Source: Arthrobacter sp. QXT-31 (lineage in GTDB: Bacteria > Actinomycetota > Actinomycetes > Actinomycetales > Micrococcaceae). Taken from it: a DNA stretch of 64,000 nt. Below the pieces are notes generated by a model, which was not told where the DNA came from, did not search any database, and saw only the letters and a list, made by a program, of their open reading frames with translations. This document shows positions 39,155 to 48,002 of this stretch, in pieces. Within the stretch, counting starts at the first letter, position 1. The number at the start of each line of letters is the position of its first letter. The DNA lies in the NCBI RefSeq assembly GCF_001969265.1, contig NZ_CP019304.1, positions 2,790,001-2,854,000 on the forward strand, read 5' to 3'. The position numbers and the translations under genes were made by a program.

Positions 39155-40150
39155 TTATTCGCGGTCTTCCACCGGCTCAGGATCGCCGGTCCAGGCTGCC
39201 CAGTCCCGCGGGTCCACCGAGGGCCTGCCCAGCAGGTAGCCCTGGCCCCTCGAGATTCCCAGTTCCGTGATGGCGTTGAGTTGCTCGCGGGTTTCGATTC
39301 CTTCCGCGGAAAGCGTTGCGCCGGTCTGCTCGGCCAGGGCTAAAACGAAGGGGCTCGTGGCCGGGCGGCCGCCCGAGGCGGCGGGGCCACAGAGAAAATC
39401 GCGGTCGACCTTGATGATGTCGGGGAGCAGATGGAGGATCTGCTTCGCGGAGGTGGCGCCCGGCCCGGATCCGTCCACGGCGAGGCGCACACCATGCTGG
39501 CGCAGCGGGCTCAGGACCTCGGCGAGGGCCGCGAGTTCCCGGTCCGCAATGTCGCCCATGATTTCGATGACCAGCCTGTCCGGGGCGACGGCCCCTCCCA
39601 GCATCAGCGCCTGAACGCGGGGGTCGGCGCAGGCGGTGGGGCTCAGGTTGACGGACGCGAAGAGGTGCGCCGGAATCTCTCCTGCTGCAGCCAGGGCGAG
39701 ATGCAGGGCGGCGATTTCCAGGTCCGGCCCCAGTCCCATGGCCGCTGCCCCCCGGAACCAGACGTCTGCGCTGGTCCCTTCATGGCTCACGAACCGTGAC
39801 AGCGCCTCAACCCCGATCACTTCTCCGCCGGCCAGCAGCCTGATGGGCTGGAACGCCGTCATCAGCATCCTCGGGACGTCCCCGGAAGAGTCTTCCGGCT
39901 GATTCTCGTGGGACGAGGCAGGGACGTTCCTGGTGCTGATCAGATGGTGCAGGAGGGCCTGTTCGGGGTCATCCATGTGGGCCGCCAGGAGGTCAAGCAG
40001 CTGCTCCCTGGCCCAGGCCTTTTGCGGATCCGAGTCTGCGAGGACGTCGCTGATGATCTCCAACACCTGGCGCCGAAGGGTTGCGCGGTCCACGTTGGAG
40101 AACAGCTCCGGTGTCAGTTCACCGTTTGCGGGCGACTCGTCCATGGCCAT
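39155..40150 (-). CDS. EAL-domain protein, probably catalytically inactive
   Basis: 331 residues. About 90 helical N-terminal residues, then an EAL-like fold: GVEALSRF (the EAL triplet), ASVNLSP, IIKVDRDFL, SAEGIETREQL and GISRGQGYLLGRP. Two catalytic-type motifs are changed: the usual E-x-T-E strand is VIEIMGDI, and the DDFG loop reads AVDGSGPG, so metal ligands are missing. It may bind rather than cleave cyclic di-GMP, or act through protein contact. GAGGGG stands 7 bases before ATG 40150. No GGDEF partner nearby. Confidence 0.85.
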   Translation of the reverse strand: MAMDESPANGELTPELFSNVDRATLRRQVLEIISDVLADSDPQKAWAREQLLDLLAAHMDDPEQALLHHLISTRNVPASSHENQPEDSSGDVPRMLMTAFQPIRLLAGGEVIGVEALSRFVSHEGTSADVWFRGAAAMGLGPDLEIAALHLALAAAGEIPAHLFASVNLSPTACADPRVQALMLGGAVAPDRLVIEIMGDIADRELAALAEVLSPLRQHGVRLAVDGSGPGATSAKQILHLLPDIIKVDRDFLCGPAASGGRPATSPFVLALAEQTGATLSAEGIETREQLNAITELGISRGQGYLLGRPSVDPRDWAAWTGDPEPVEDRE

Positions 40151-40216
40151 CACACTACCCCTCGGTAGCGAATGCCGCGATTTGGGGGACTGCGGGATTG
40201 TGGCCCGCCATGCTGG

Positions 40217-40564
40217 TCACGGCACCAAGGGAAGGAACACGACCGTGTAGATTCCGAGCAGGGCAAGGATGATCACGCTGGCCGCCACGGCTGCCGTGGA
40301 AGCGGTGTCCGGAGGCATTTGTCCTTGCTGAATGCCCCGGATGGCGCCGTGGAGCCGTCGCTTTCGGGTGACTTGGATAGCGGCGGCGGTGACCACGGCG
40401 GCTGCGACGAGGGTGCCTGCGAACCAGCCGTGATGGGGCAACCAGCGCAGGAAGACGGCCGCGGCCATGACCATCGACAATGTGGTGCGTCCCCATGCCA
40501 GGTCGGTGCGTTCTGGCTGCAGGCCGTCGTCGCCGTGGGTGGGGATGTGCTGTTGCAGGGGCAT
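40217..40564 (-). CDS. DUF202 membrane protein (small)
   Basis: 115 residues with three membrane helices. Begins with an ERTDLAWGRTTLSMVMAAAVF segment, the DUF202 signature ahead of helix 1. Two bases separate it from the preceding YidH-like gene, so the pair is co-expressed, probably with the formylglycine-generating enzyme upstream. Role unknown. Confidence 0.8.
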   Translation of the reverse strand: MPLQQHIPTHGDDGLQPERTDLAWGRTTLSMVMAAAVFLRWLPHHGWFAGTLVAAAVVTAAAIQVTRKRRLHGAIRGIQQGQMPPDTASTAAVAASVIILALLGIYTVVFLPLVP

Positions 40565-40566
40565 GG

Positions 40567-40962
40567 TCAGGCGCCCGTGGCGAGGACGAATGCGGCCACA
40601 ATGACGGCCACGACGGCGGCGCCCGTGGCGAGGACCGGTGCAATCCAGGGCAGGGGCAGGGGCGCCTTGTGGCGCATGGAGCGTTCGACGTTGAGCCAGC
40701 GGAAGAAGGATCCGCCGCCGATCACGAGTGCCAGAAGCAGCAGGAGTGCCGCGACGGTTTTGCGTAGTTCCGGGCTAAAGAGGTCTCCCATGAAAGCCTC
40801 AACCGCGACACCGCCGGCGAGCAGGGCCAGGGACGTACGGATCCAGGCGAGGAAGGTGCGTTCATTCGCAAGGGTGAAACGGGGGTCGGGTTCGCTGCCT
40901 CCGCGCAGGATCCGGGCGGAAAGTCCGCTGCGCCGTCGGCTGGACGGTGCTGTTTGCGTCAC
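40567..40962 (-). CDS. YidH/DUF202 membrane protein
   Basis: 131 residues. DUF202 signature ANERTFLAWIRTSLALLAGGVAVE followed by three membrane segments and the FFRWLNVERSMR loop. Starts 12 bp after the formylglycine-generating enzyme gene. Paired membrane proteins of this family are common, of unknown function. Confidence 0.85.
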   Translation of the reverse strand: MTQTAPSSRRRSGLSARILRGGSEPDPRFTLANERTFLAWIRTSLALLAGGVAVEAFMGDLFSPELRKTVAALLLLLALVIGGGSFFRWLNVERSMRHKAPLPLPWIAPVLATGAAVVAVIVAAFVLATGA

Positions 40963-40974
40963 GTCGTGTTCTTC

Positions 40975-42006
40975 CTAGTTGGTGGCGACGGTGCGGAAGC
41001 CGCAGTTGCCGGAGGAGGATTCAGGGGTGTTGAAGGTGCGGGCGGCGACGCGGTAGCGGTTGCAGTACGAGTCATGGCAGAGGTAGGAGCCGCCTCGCAT
41101 AACGCGCCCCTTGCCGATGGTGGGCCCTTGAGGATTGTCGGTGGGGGAGTTCCAGTAGTACTTGGGCAGGAACCAGTCGCTGCACCATTCCCAAATGTTG
41201 CCTGCCATTTCGTAAAGCCCGTAGCCGTTAGGAGGAAAAGACATAACGGGGGCGGTACCCAGGTGGCCGTCCTCTTGGATGTTCACTGCGGGGAACGCGC
41301 CCTGCCAGATGTTGCAGCGGTGTTCCCCGCCGGGGGTGAGGTCGTCGCCCCACGCGTAGCGCATGCCGTTCAGTCCGCCGCGGGCGGCGTATTCCCATTC
41401 GGCTTCGGTGGGCAGGCGGCGTCCGGCCCAGGCACAGTAAGCCAGTGCATCGTGGTGCGAGACGTGCACCACCGGGTGGTCCGGGACATCCCGCCAGTTC
41501 GATGACGGTCCCGTCGGGTGTGCCCAATAGGCGCCGCGGATCTCAAGCCACCAGGGGGCCCCCGCGGCGGCACCGAGGACATCGCTGCCGGTCGCCGTGC
41601 ACAGCAGATGGAACACGGCGGAGGACCCGTACTGCTCCGCCTCTGTCCGGTAGCCCGTGGCGTCTACGAACGCCGCGAACATTGAGTTGGTCACTGCCGT
41701 CGCGTCGATACGGAAGCCATCCACGCGCACCTCGTGCACCGGTGTCTCGCCGTCGGACGGATAGCCTTCGCCAAAAGCATCACCCATCTGGAAGGGCCCA
41801 CCGGGAATCTCGATGTCACGGTGCATGTCCGGCCCGGGACCAGGTGTGGAGTGCGCCTTAGGCCTGGCGGCGTCTTCCGTTGGCCGGGGTTCACGGGATG
41901 GTGTGCAGCAGCCCTTGCCAGGGGCGCCCGTGTGAAGGCCACGGGGTTCAGCGTAGTTCGTGGAGCTGAGGGGCAGCAGGTTCATGATCGTGGGTTTCCC
42001 AAGCAT
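40975..42006 (-). CDS. Formylglycine-generating enzyme (sulfatase-activating)
   Basis: Oxidises the active-site Cys of sulfatases to formylglycine, using O2 and copper. Up to 343 residues; the first ~60 are low-complexity and the conserved part begins IEIPGGPFQMGDAFGEGYP. Close to Streptomyces coelicolor FGE: LPTEAEWEYAARGG, RYAWGDDLTPGG, AGNIWEWCSDWF, and the copper-binding pair in GGSYLCHDSYCNRYR (Cys310, Cys315). Its substrate is surely the arylsulfatase just upstream. The true start is unclear: ATG 42006 has a weak ribosome site, with alternatives at 41985 and 41826. A 13-bp hairpin lies just ahead. Confidence 0.93.
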   Translation of the reverse strand: MLGKPTIMNLLPLSSTNYAEPRGLHTGAPGKGCCTPSREPRPTEDAARPKAHSTPGPGPDMHRDIEIPGGPFQMGDAFGEGYPSDGETPVHEVRVDGFRIDATAVTNSMFAAFVDATGYRTEAEQYGSSAVFHLLCTATGSDVLGAAAGAPWWLEIRGAYWAHPTGPSSNWRDVPDHPVVHVSHHDALAYCAWAGRRLPTEAEWEYAARGGLNGMRYAWGDDLTPGGEHRCNIWQGAFPAVNIQEDGHLGTAPVMSFPPNGYGLYEMAGNIWEWCSDWFLPKYYWNSPTDNPQGPTIGKGRVMRGGSYLCHDSYCNRYRVAARTFNTPESSSGNCGFRTVATN

Positions 42007-42017
42007 TGGTTCGATTC

Positions 42018-42060
42018 TTCTGTGTCCGCCGATGCGGTGAGGCCGACGGCGGACACAGAA
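42018..42060. promoter_or_regulatory. Intercistronic hairpin between sulfatase and FGE genes
   Basis: TTCTGTGTCCGCC / GGCGGACACAGAA, a perfect 13-bp stem with a 17-base loop. It starts 12 bases before the FGE ATG and follows the sulfatase stop by about 60. It could lower FGE output relative to sulfatase, or be a terminator with FGE separately expressed. Confidence 0.5.
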
Positions 42061-42121
42061 GGGGCAGCTTTGCGGGTGTGCTTCCTGTCAGAAGATGTCC
42101 GGTACTGGCTGGTTGTGCCGG

Positions 42122-44473
42122 CTACTGGTGGGCCAGGGCAATGCGCTGCCGGTCGGTTGCCGTGAGGTGCTGCTCTGTTCCGTCGTCGTGCAGGTCGATG
42201 CGCACGGTTTCGATTGTTCCGGTGAACGCGTTGTGCACCGGGAGATAGTCGTCGGTGACTGGCGTGCCGCGGTCGACCCCGACGTTGAGCGTTTCATCGA
42301 AGGAGAAGTAATAGGCGGTCGTCTGCTCCACACGGCCCTTGCCGACGACCTTGCCGCCGGCGGCGAGCCGGACCTCCCCGCCCCTGCCGATGCCGCCGCC
42401 GTCGTACTGGAACTCAAAGGTAAGTTCCTGGGGACCAGCTTCCAGCCGCTCATCCGAGCGCACAGTGTAAAGATCCCGGCCGTAGCAGTTGTGGGCATAG
42501 CTGAGGTGGCCGTCCACCACATACAGGGACCAGCCTCCAAAACGCCCGCCCTGCGCAATGAGGACCCCGTCGCCGCCGCCTTCCGGGATGTCCACCCGTG
42601 CAGTGACGCTGTGCGACCTGTTCTTCACGTTAAGGGTTGTCTCCTCGGTAAAGCGCCCCATTCCGCCCCGATAGGTCACTGAGGTCCTGCCACTGAACAG
42701 GTCGATCCGGCCGGCCACTTCCGGGTTCTCCCGTTCGGTGACACGGTCATCGAGGGGGAACACGTTGTACTTGCTGGCTTCAATCAGGAAAAGGTGCTGA
42801 AGTTCCCGCAGTTTGTCCGGGTACTTTTCTGCCAAGTCGTGCGCTTGGCTCCAGTCGGTCCGGGTGTCGTAGAGCTCCCACACATCCTTGTCGAAGGCCG
42901 GGAGTCCTTCGGGCACCATTTGCCAGGGAGTGCCATGGCGGGTGACTGCAGTCCATCCCTCGTGGTAGATGCTGCGGTTTCCGCACATCTCAAAGTACTG
43001 GGTCCGCCGGCGGTCCTCAGCGTCGGGAGCGTTGAAGGTATAGACCATGCTGGTGCCCTCGATGGGCTGCTGACTGACGCCGTTGACCAGAACAGGGTGG
43101 GGGACTCCTGCTGCTTCGAAGACCGTGGGGGCGATGTCGATGACGTGGTGCCACTGGTGCCGGATCCCGCCACCGGCTTCGATACCTTGGGGCCAGCTCA
43201 TGATCATGCCGTCCCGGGTGCCGCCGTAGTGCGAGGCGACCTGTTTTGTCCATTGGTATGGGGTGTTCATGGCCAGCGCCCACCCGACAGGGTAGATGGC
43301 GTAGGTAGTTGCGTCCCCCAGGGCATCGATCTCGTTGGCCATTGTTTCGGTGCTGTCCTGAAAACCGTGGCCGACCAGGTGCTCACGCATCGTGCCTTCG
43401 ATGCCGCCTTCGCCCGAAGCACCGTTGTCACCGAGCATGTAGATGAACAGGGTGTTGTCCAGTTGGTCGATGTCCCTTAGAGCGTCCACGAAGCGCCCCA
43501 CCTGCCGGTCCGTGTGCTCGGCGAAACCTGCGTAGGTTTCCATGAAGGCTGCGGCGACGCGGCGTTCTGTGCCGTTCAGTTCGTCCCAGTGCGGCACGAC
43601 ATCGGCCCAGGGCCCGAGTTCGGCAGATTCCGGGACAATGCCAAGTTCCTTCTGCCGGGCCAAGGTCGCTTCGCGCTGGGCGTCCCAGCCGCCGTTGAAG
43701 CGGTCGCGGTACTTGTCCTTCCATTCCTTGCCGACATGGAAGGGACCGTGCGTGGCGCCGAAAGCGATGTAGCTGAAGAACGGCTTCTCCGGCGTGAGTG
43801 TCTTCTGCGTGCGGACCCAGTCGATGGCGTGATCGACGAGGTCTTCGGAGAGGTGATAGCCATCTTCTGGCAGCCGGTCCGGTTCCACAGGAGTGGTTCC
43901 GTCAAACAGTTGGGGGTACCAGTGGTTCATCTCGGCGCCCATGAAGCCGTAAAACTTGTCGAAACCCTCACCAATGGGCCAACGGTCAAAGGGACCTGAA
44001 GCGCTGACTTCCCGCGGAGGGGTCTGGTGCCACTTTCCGAATGCGGCCGTGCTGTAGCCGTTCTGGCCAAGCGTCTGCGCAATCGTGGCGGCACTGGCCG
44101 GGCGGAAACCGGTGTAACCGGGGGCGGACGTGCTCATCTCGGTGGTCACTCCCATGGCGACGGAGAGGTGGTTCCGGCCAGTCATGAGCGCCTGGCGGGT
44201 AGGGGAGCACAACGCCGTGACGTGGAAGCGGCTGTACCGGAGGCCATCGTCGGACAGCCTGTCCGCCGTCGGCATCTCACAGGGGCCACCGAAGGCGCTC
44301 GAGGCACCAAATCCCATGTCATCGATCAGGACGATCACCACGTTGGGAGCACCTTCGGGTGCCCTGAGCGGAGCCACCGGGGTGAACGCGCTCTCCTGAT
44401 TGTGGATGCCCATTGCCGTGGTCACGGTCCGGTTCCGCTCCGGGATCGGGAGGATCTCGCGAATCTCGGTCAT
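42122..44473 (-). CDS. Type I (formylglycine) arylsulfatase, long form
   Basis: 783 residues, cytoplasmic by absence of a signal peptide. Metal-binding VVIVLIDDMGFG with Asp51/Asp52; Cys89 in LCSPTRQALMTGR is the C-x-P-x-R site converted to formylglycine; further landmarks FGKWHQTPP, LGDNGASGEGG and KPFFSYIAFGATHGPF. A long C-terminal beta-rich part (~560-783) is typical of the ~780-residue arylsulfatase group. It lacks the hallmarks I know for choline sulfatase (BetC, ~500 residues), so choline-O-sulfate is not assured. AAAAGGAG precedes the ATG. Lies between an MFS carrier and FGE on one strand; sulfate scavenging or sulfate-ester use is likely. Confidence 0.93.
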   Translation of the reverse strand: MTEIREILPIPERNRTVTTAMGIHNQESAFTPVAPLRAPEGAPNVVIVLIDDMGFGASSAFGGPCEMPTADRLSDDGLRYSRFHVTALCSPTRQALMTGRNHLSVAMGVTTEMSTSAPGYTGFRPASAATIAQTLGQNGYSTAAFGKWHQTPPREVSASGPFDRWPIGEGFDKFYGFMGAEMNHWYPQLFDGTTPVEPDRLPEDGYHLSEDLVDHAIDWVRTQKTLTPEKPFFSYIAFGATHGPFHVGKEWKDKYRDRFNGGWDAQREATLARQKELGIVPESAELGPWADVVPHWDELNGTERRVAAAFMETYAGFAEHTDRQVGRFVDALRDIDQLDNTLFIYMLGDNGASGEGGIEGTMREHLVGHGFQDSTETMANEIDALGDATTYAIYPVGWALAMNTPYQWTKQVASHYGGTRDGMIMSWPQGIEAGGGIRHQWHHVIDIAPTVFEAAGVPHPVLVNGVSQQPIEGTSMVYTFNAPDAEDRRRTQYFEMCGNRSIYHEGWTAVTRHGTPWQMVPEGLPAFDKDVWELYDTRTDWSQAHDLAEKYPDKLRELQHLFLIEASKYNVFPLDDRVTERENPEVAGRIDLFSGRTSVTYRGGMGRFTEETTLNVKNRSHSVTARVDIPEGGGDGVLIAQGGRFGGWSLYVVDGHLSYAHNCYGRDLYTVRSDERLEAGPQELTFEFQYDGGGIGRGGEVRLAAGGKVVGKGRVEQTTAYYFSFDETLNVGVDRGTPVTDDYLPVHNAFTGTIETVRIDLHDDGTEQHLTATDRQRIALAHQ

Positions 44474-44560
44474 TGTCTTGCTGCTCCTTTTGGTCTGTGG
44501 GTGAGTGATTCGCGCCTGTGGGACGCGGCTGGGGAGGTAGCCAATGGCCTGCTTGCTTCG

Positions 44561-45970
44561 CTACGTGATGTCAGCGCCCTGCCTGGGGTTACTGCCGGCG
44601 GTGGAGATGGGCGCAGGCTGAGGGGACGTCGCCATCACCTCAATCGCACCGGTCTCTTCCAGCGAGCGGTTCCGGGTTTCTTCAGCCCAGGCGATGCAGG
44701 CGAGAAAGCCGATGAACGTGATGCCCGCGCCGATGTACATCGTCGTCGACGTGCCCAGGGTTGATAGGGAGAGCGGGACCAGGAAGGTTCCGATAGCGGC
44801 ACCGAAGCGGGTCAGTGCAACGGCCATCCCCACAGCGGCGGCGCGAATGCGGGTTGGGAAGAGCTCGTTGGGATAGGCCCACTCAAGGATGCTCGGGCCT
44901 CCGGAGAACAGCGCGTACAGGCAGAAGAAGCCTACGACGAACGGACCCGGGGCATTAGTCCACGCCCCCAGTGCGAGCAGCGGGAGCACCATCAGGCCAA
45001 AGGACCAGATGATGGTCTTGCGTCGGCCAATGTTGTCGAGCATGCGCATGGCCGGCAGGCAGCCGATCGCGAACACGAGGTTGATGAGGGCTGTTCCGAG
45101 GTTCGCCTCGTTGCCTGATTCCATGCCCAGCGATCCCAGCAATTGCGGACCGAAGGTGAGCAATGCAAACAGCGGTACGATCGCGCAGGTGAAGAAGACG
45201 ACGATGAAGACCATGCGGCGCAGGTAAATCCCGCGGAAGAGGTCGGCGATATTGCCCCGCCCTTCGTTCGAGAGGGGCATGGAGCCTGCCAGTTCAGCGG
45301 GTGTCACCTTGGTGTCAAGGGTGGACTCGATGACCTTGCAGGCCTCGTCGATGCGTCCGGCGCCGACCAGCCACCGCGGTGATTCCGGCGTGCCCACACG
45401 AAGCAGGAAGACGATCGTGGCAAGCACCGCGGCGGTTGCGAGCATCCAGCGCCAGCCGTCGTCGCCCATCACTTCGTTGATGAGATACCCCACCAGGTAG
45501 GCCAGGGACGCGCCGATGTACCAGATGATGATTACTGCGCTGAACATGCGGGCTCGCCGTTTGGTCGGGAGCCACTCAGAAAGCAGCGCGGTGGCAATGG
45601 GATAGTCGGCAGCGATAGCGGCGCCAATGACAAAGCGCAGGATGATCAAATGCCAGGCTTCGGTGGCAAAGATTGAAAGCACCGAGGTGACGATCAGGAC
45701 AAGCAGATCGAGGGTGTACATGGGTTTTCGGCCAATGCGGTCCGTCAGCGGGCCGCAGATCAGGCCGCCGAAGAACATGCCAATCAGTGAGGCGACGCCG
45801 ATCATCGCTTCAGTGCTCGTTGGCAAATGCATTTCTCTAGTGATGCCGGGAAGTGCGATGCCGACAATCGCGAGCAGGTAACCGTCAAGCAGGGGGCCTC
45901 CTGAACACGCAACTATGAGCTTGCGATGGAAGCCCCGGATGGGGGCCTCGTCTACTGATCTGAAACTCAT
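44561..45970 (-). CDS. MFS transporter linked to the sulfatase
   Basis: 469 residues, 12 membrane helices. Start at ATG 45970 (MSFRSVDEAP) because GAGGAGACCC lies just ahead. Motifs: GGPLLDGYLLAIVGIALPG in helix 1, GPLTDRIGRKPMYTLDLL in loop 2-3, AADYPIATALLSEWLPTKRRA, and YPNELFPTRIRAAAVGMAVA in helix 10-11, typical of the sugar-porter/organic-ion group. First gene of the leftward sulfatase operon; probably imports the sulfate ester or exports its product. Promoter module F lies ~260 bp upstream. Confidence 0.88.
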   Translation of the reverse strand: MSFRSVDEAPIRGFHRKLIVACSGGPLLDGYLLAIVGIALPGITREMHLPTSTEAMIGVASLIGMFFGGLICGPLTDRIGRKPMYTLDLLVLIVTSVLSIFATEAWHLIILRFVIGAAIAADYPIATALLSEWLPTKRRARMFSAVIIIWYIGASLAYLVGYLINEVMGDDGWRWMLATAAVLATIVFLLRVGTPESPRWLVGAGRIDEACKVIESTLDTKVTPAELAGSMPLSNEGRGNIADLFRGIYLRRMVFIVVFFTCAIVPLFALLTFGPQLLGSLGMESGNEANLGTALINLVFAIGCLPAMRMLDNIGRRKTIIWSFGLMVLPLLALGAWTNAPGPFVVGFFCLYALFSGGPSILEWAYPNELFPTRIRAAAVGMAVALTRFGAAIGTFLVPLSLSTLGTSTTMYIGAGITFIGFLACIAWAEETRNRSLEETGAIEVMATSPQPAPISTAGSNPRQGADIT

Positions 45971-46228
45971 GGGTCTCCTCACAATCACTTTCGGTGGAGT
46001 AGGAATGGCAGGGCGCGGGCGAAGGCCGGAATTGAAGGCACGCGTCTTCGTCGTGACGTTCAACGGCTTCTACGGGTTGCGCCACTTTTGGAAGAAAAGG
46101 GCGAATGGTCGATCAGGGGGTCGGGACGCAGAGCAGGGGATGTGTTGCTCCCTTCAAATCCCGCTGGTCCGCATTGGGGTGACGCAGACCCTCTAGGGCG
46201 TGGTTGCGGTAGAAGCAACAACATTTCC

Positions 46229-46267
46229 TATGTGAAACAGTCTGAACGGCAGTGTTCGCGCTGTCAA
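46229..46267 (-). promoter_or_regulatory. Promoter module F, leftward, diverged (MFS-sulfatase-FGE)
   Basis: Minus strand TTGACA (46267-46262), 17 bp, CAGACTGTTTCACATA (46244-46229). Spacing is the same as in modules A-E and the box keeps CA..CTGTT and CATA-like ends. The 457-bp gap 45971-46427 holds this and a GGTTGC..GCAAC inverted repeat near 46203-46220; no gene seen. Confidence 0.45.
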
Positions 46268-46427
46268 TAGGATTTGTCGTATAAATCACAGTCAGCCTTG
46301 TTGCGCTGTGCGCACACTCACTGTTTGCGCCGTCGCCCTTTGGTAGTAGACCGCATTTCAGGAAAGCGGTCAGCCGATCGAAACCGGTTGCGTTTCTTGG
46401 CCGCTGATTCGTCTGAGAAAATGGGGC

Positions 46428-47237
46428 ATGCTGTCTCACAAAACGCAGGGACCGGATTACGCGGCGGACGGGGAGCCGCAGGCAAGTCTGCAGTCTGTTG
46501 AGCGGGCCATTACAGTGCTGAAAATTCTCGCCCGGACGGGCGGTGCAGGAGTCAGCGAAGTCGCAGAAGAAATGGGTGTACACAGGTCCACCATTTCCCG
46601 ATTGCTGCGCGTGCTCGAAGCCCGGGGAATGGCACAACAAAACAGCGGCCGCGGCAAGTACCAGCTGGGGCTTGGGATCCTGCAACTCGCAAATTCCATA
46701 CCGGTGCGCCTCAATCTCGTACGGGAAGCCCGGCCCGTCCTCGAAGCCCTTGCCGCGCAAACTGGCGAAACCGTGAACCTCGCCGTCCTGAGCTCCAATT
46801 ACGTCGTGAATGTCGACGAGGTAATGGGCCCATCGACCCTGGCCACCCAGGACTGGATCGGCAGGCTAACCCCGATCCATGCCACGTCCAGCGGCAAGGT
46901 TTTCCTTGCGGCGATGGACGCTGCCGAACGTAGCCGCGTGCTTGGCGAGACGGGCATGCCTCCTACAACTCCGAGGACGATTACATCGAGGCAGGATCTG
47001 GAAGCGCAACTCGTTGAGGTTGCGGAGGCGGGTTACGCAACTGTCTATGGAGAACTTGAGTTGGGGCTTAACGGGATCGCCACCCCGGTGTTCGGCCATT
47101 CCGGGACGGTCCTGGGAGCCATCAGTGTTTCGGGGCCAGAATTCCGCTTCGACCCCCGCAAATCACGCACCCTGGTCCGGGAACTCAAACATTCCGCCCG
47201 GGAGGTCAGCAGGAGGATGGGGCACGCTGAGGCGTAG
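46428..47237 (+). CDS. IclR-family regulator (paralogue 3)
   Basis: 269 residues. HTH GVSEVAEEMGVHRSTISRLLRVL and effector domain IHATSSGKVFLAAMDAAE, SVSGPEFRFDPRKS. More diverged than paralogues 1 and 2, yet clearly of the same subgroup (LQSVERAITVLKILAR; GRGKYQLGLGILQLANSIP). Divergent from the MFS-sulfatase-FGE operon, which it likely controls through module F. Confidence 0.92.
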   Translation: MLSHKTQGPDYAADGEPQASLQSVERAITVLKILARTGGAGVSEVAEEMGVHRSTISRLLRVLEARGMAQQNSGRGKYQLGLGILQLANSIPVRLNLVREARPVLEALAAQTGETVNLAVLSSNYVVNVDEVMGPSTLATQDWIGRLTPIHATSSGKVFLAAMDAAERSRVLGETGMPPTTPRTITSRQDLEAQLVEVAEAGYATVYGELELGLNGIATPVFGHSGTVLGAISVSGPEFRFDPRKSRTLVRELKHSAREVSRRMGHAEA

Positions 47238-47390
47238 CTGTCCATCTAAACCTCCGCCCGTTAGGTTCACAGCCTCCTGACAGTTTCCGAACAGCGGCGC
47301 CCTAACCTGTTCCCCGATCTTTGAGGAAGGGGGCTAGGACAGATGCCCTTCCGCTCAAAGCCGTAGTGCACGGCCGATCAAGGAGACACC

Positions 47391-47930
47391 ATGTCACGAA
47401 CCAAGAGAATCACCCTCGGCATCACCGCTGGCGCCCTGGCGCTGGGTGCAGGAATGGGAGTTACCGGGATGGCCTCCGCAGCCACTACCCCCAGCCCCAG
47501 CGCCACCTCGGGCACATCGACGGACAGCAGCGCCCCGACTGACGGCTTCCGGGACCACAAGGGGGGCCACGGCCAGATCGCTGCAGACCTTGCCACCAAG
47601 CTGGGCGTTGACGAAGCGAAGGTCACCGAGGCGATGCAGGCGTTCCGCGAGGCCAACAAGCCGACGACGCCGCCGACCGAGGGCACCAAGCCTGACCGCA
47701 CCGCCCAGGACGCGGCGATGGCCAAGTCCCTTGCCGCGGCGCTCGGCGTCGAGGAGTCCAAGGTCACCGCGGCCCTGACGGAAATCCGCGAGGCGAAGCA
47801 GGCCGAACGCGCGGCCGCGCTGAAGACCAGGCTGGACACGGCGGTCAAGGACGGCACGCTTACCCAGGCCGAGGCCGACGCCGTCACGAAGGCCGTCGAG
47901 AAAGGCGTGATCGGAGGGGGTGGCCGCTAA
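47391..47930 (+). CDS. Secreted protein with two LGV-helix repeats
   Basis: 179 residues with an N-terminal signal peptide (LGITAGALALGAGMGVTG...ASA) and a Ser/Thr/Pro linker. Two related helical repeats follow: LATKLGVDEAKVTEAMQAFRE and LAAALGVEESKVTAALTEIRE, then DTAVKDGTLTQAEADAVTKAVE, a pattern seen in secreted actinobacterial proteins of unknown function. GGAG upstream of ATG 47391. No link to the neighbouring metabolism is evident. Confidence 0.8.
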   Translation: MSRTKRITLGITAGALALGAGMGVTGMASAATTPSPSATSGTSTDSSAPTDGFRDHKGGHGQIAADLATKLGVDEAKVTEAMQAFREANKPTTPPTEGTKPDRTAQDAAMAKSLAAALGVEESKVTAALTEIREAKQAERAAALKTRLDTAVKDGTLTQAEADAVTKAVEKGVIGGGGR

Positions 47931-47954
47931 CGCCTGCTGAAACACATGAAAGGA

Positions 47955-47987
47955 GAGGAGCCCCCGGGAAAGTCCCGGGGGTTCCTC
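47955..47987. terminator. Bidirectional hairpin terminator
   Basis: GAGGAGCCCCCGGGA-aag-TCCCGGGGGTTCCTC with one mismatch near the base, between convergent genes at 47391 and 48003. Confidence 0.85.
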
Positions 47988-48002
47988 TCACCTCGCGGGA
48001 AA

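Noticed and set aside
42122..44473. Choline sulfatase (BetC) for choline-O-sulfate entry to the betaine pathway
   Set aside because: Length (783) and C-terminal part fit long arylsulfatases rather than BetC; kept only as an open substrate question.
46113..46760. Minus-strand open frame overlapping the third IclR gene
   Set aside because: No family motifs, and it overlaps a clear helix-turn-helix gene on the other strand.
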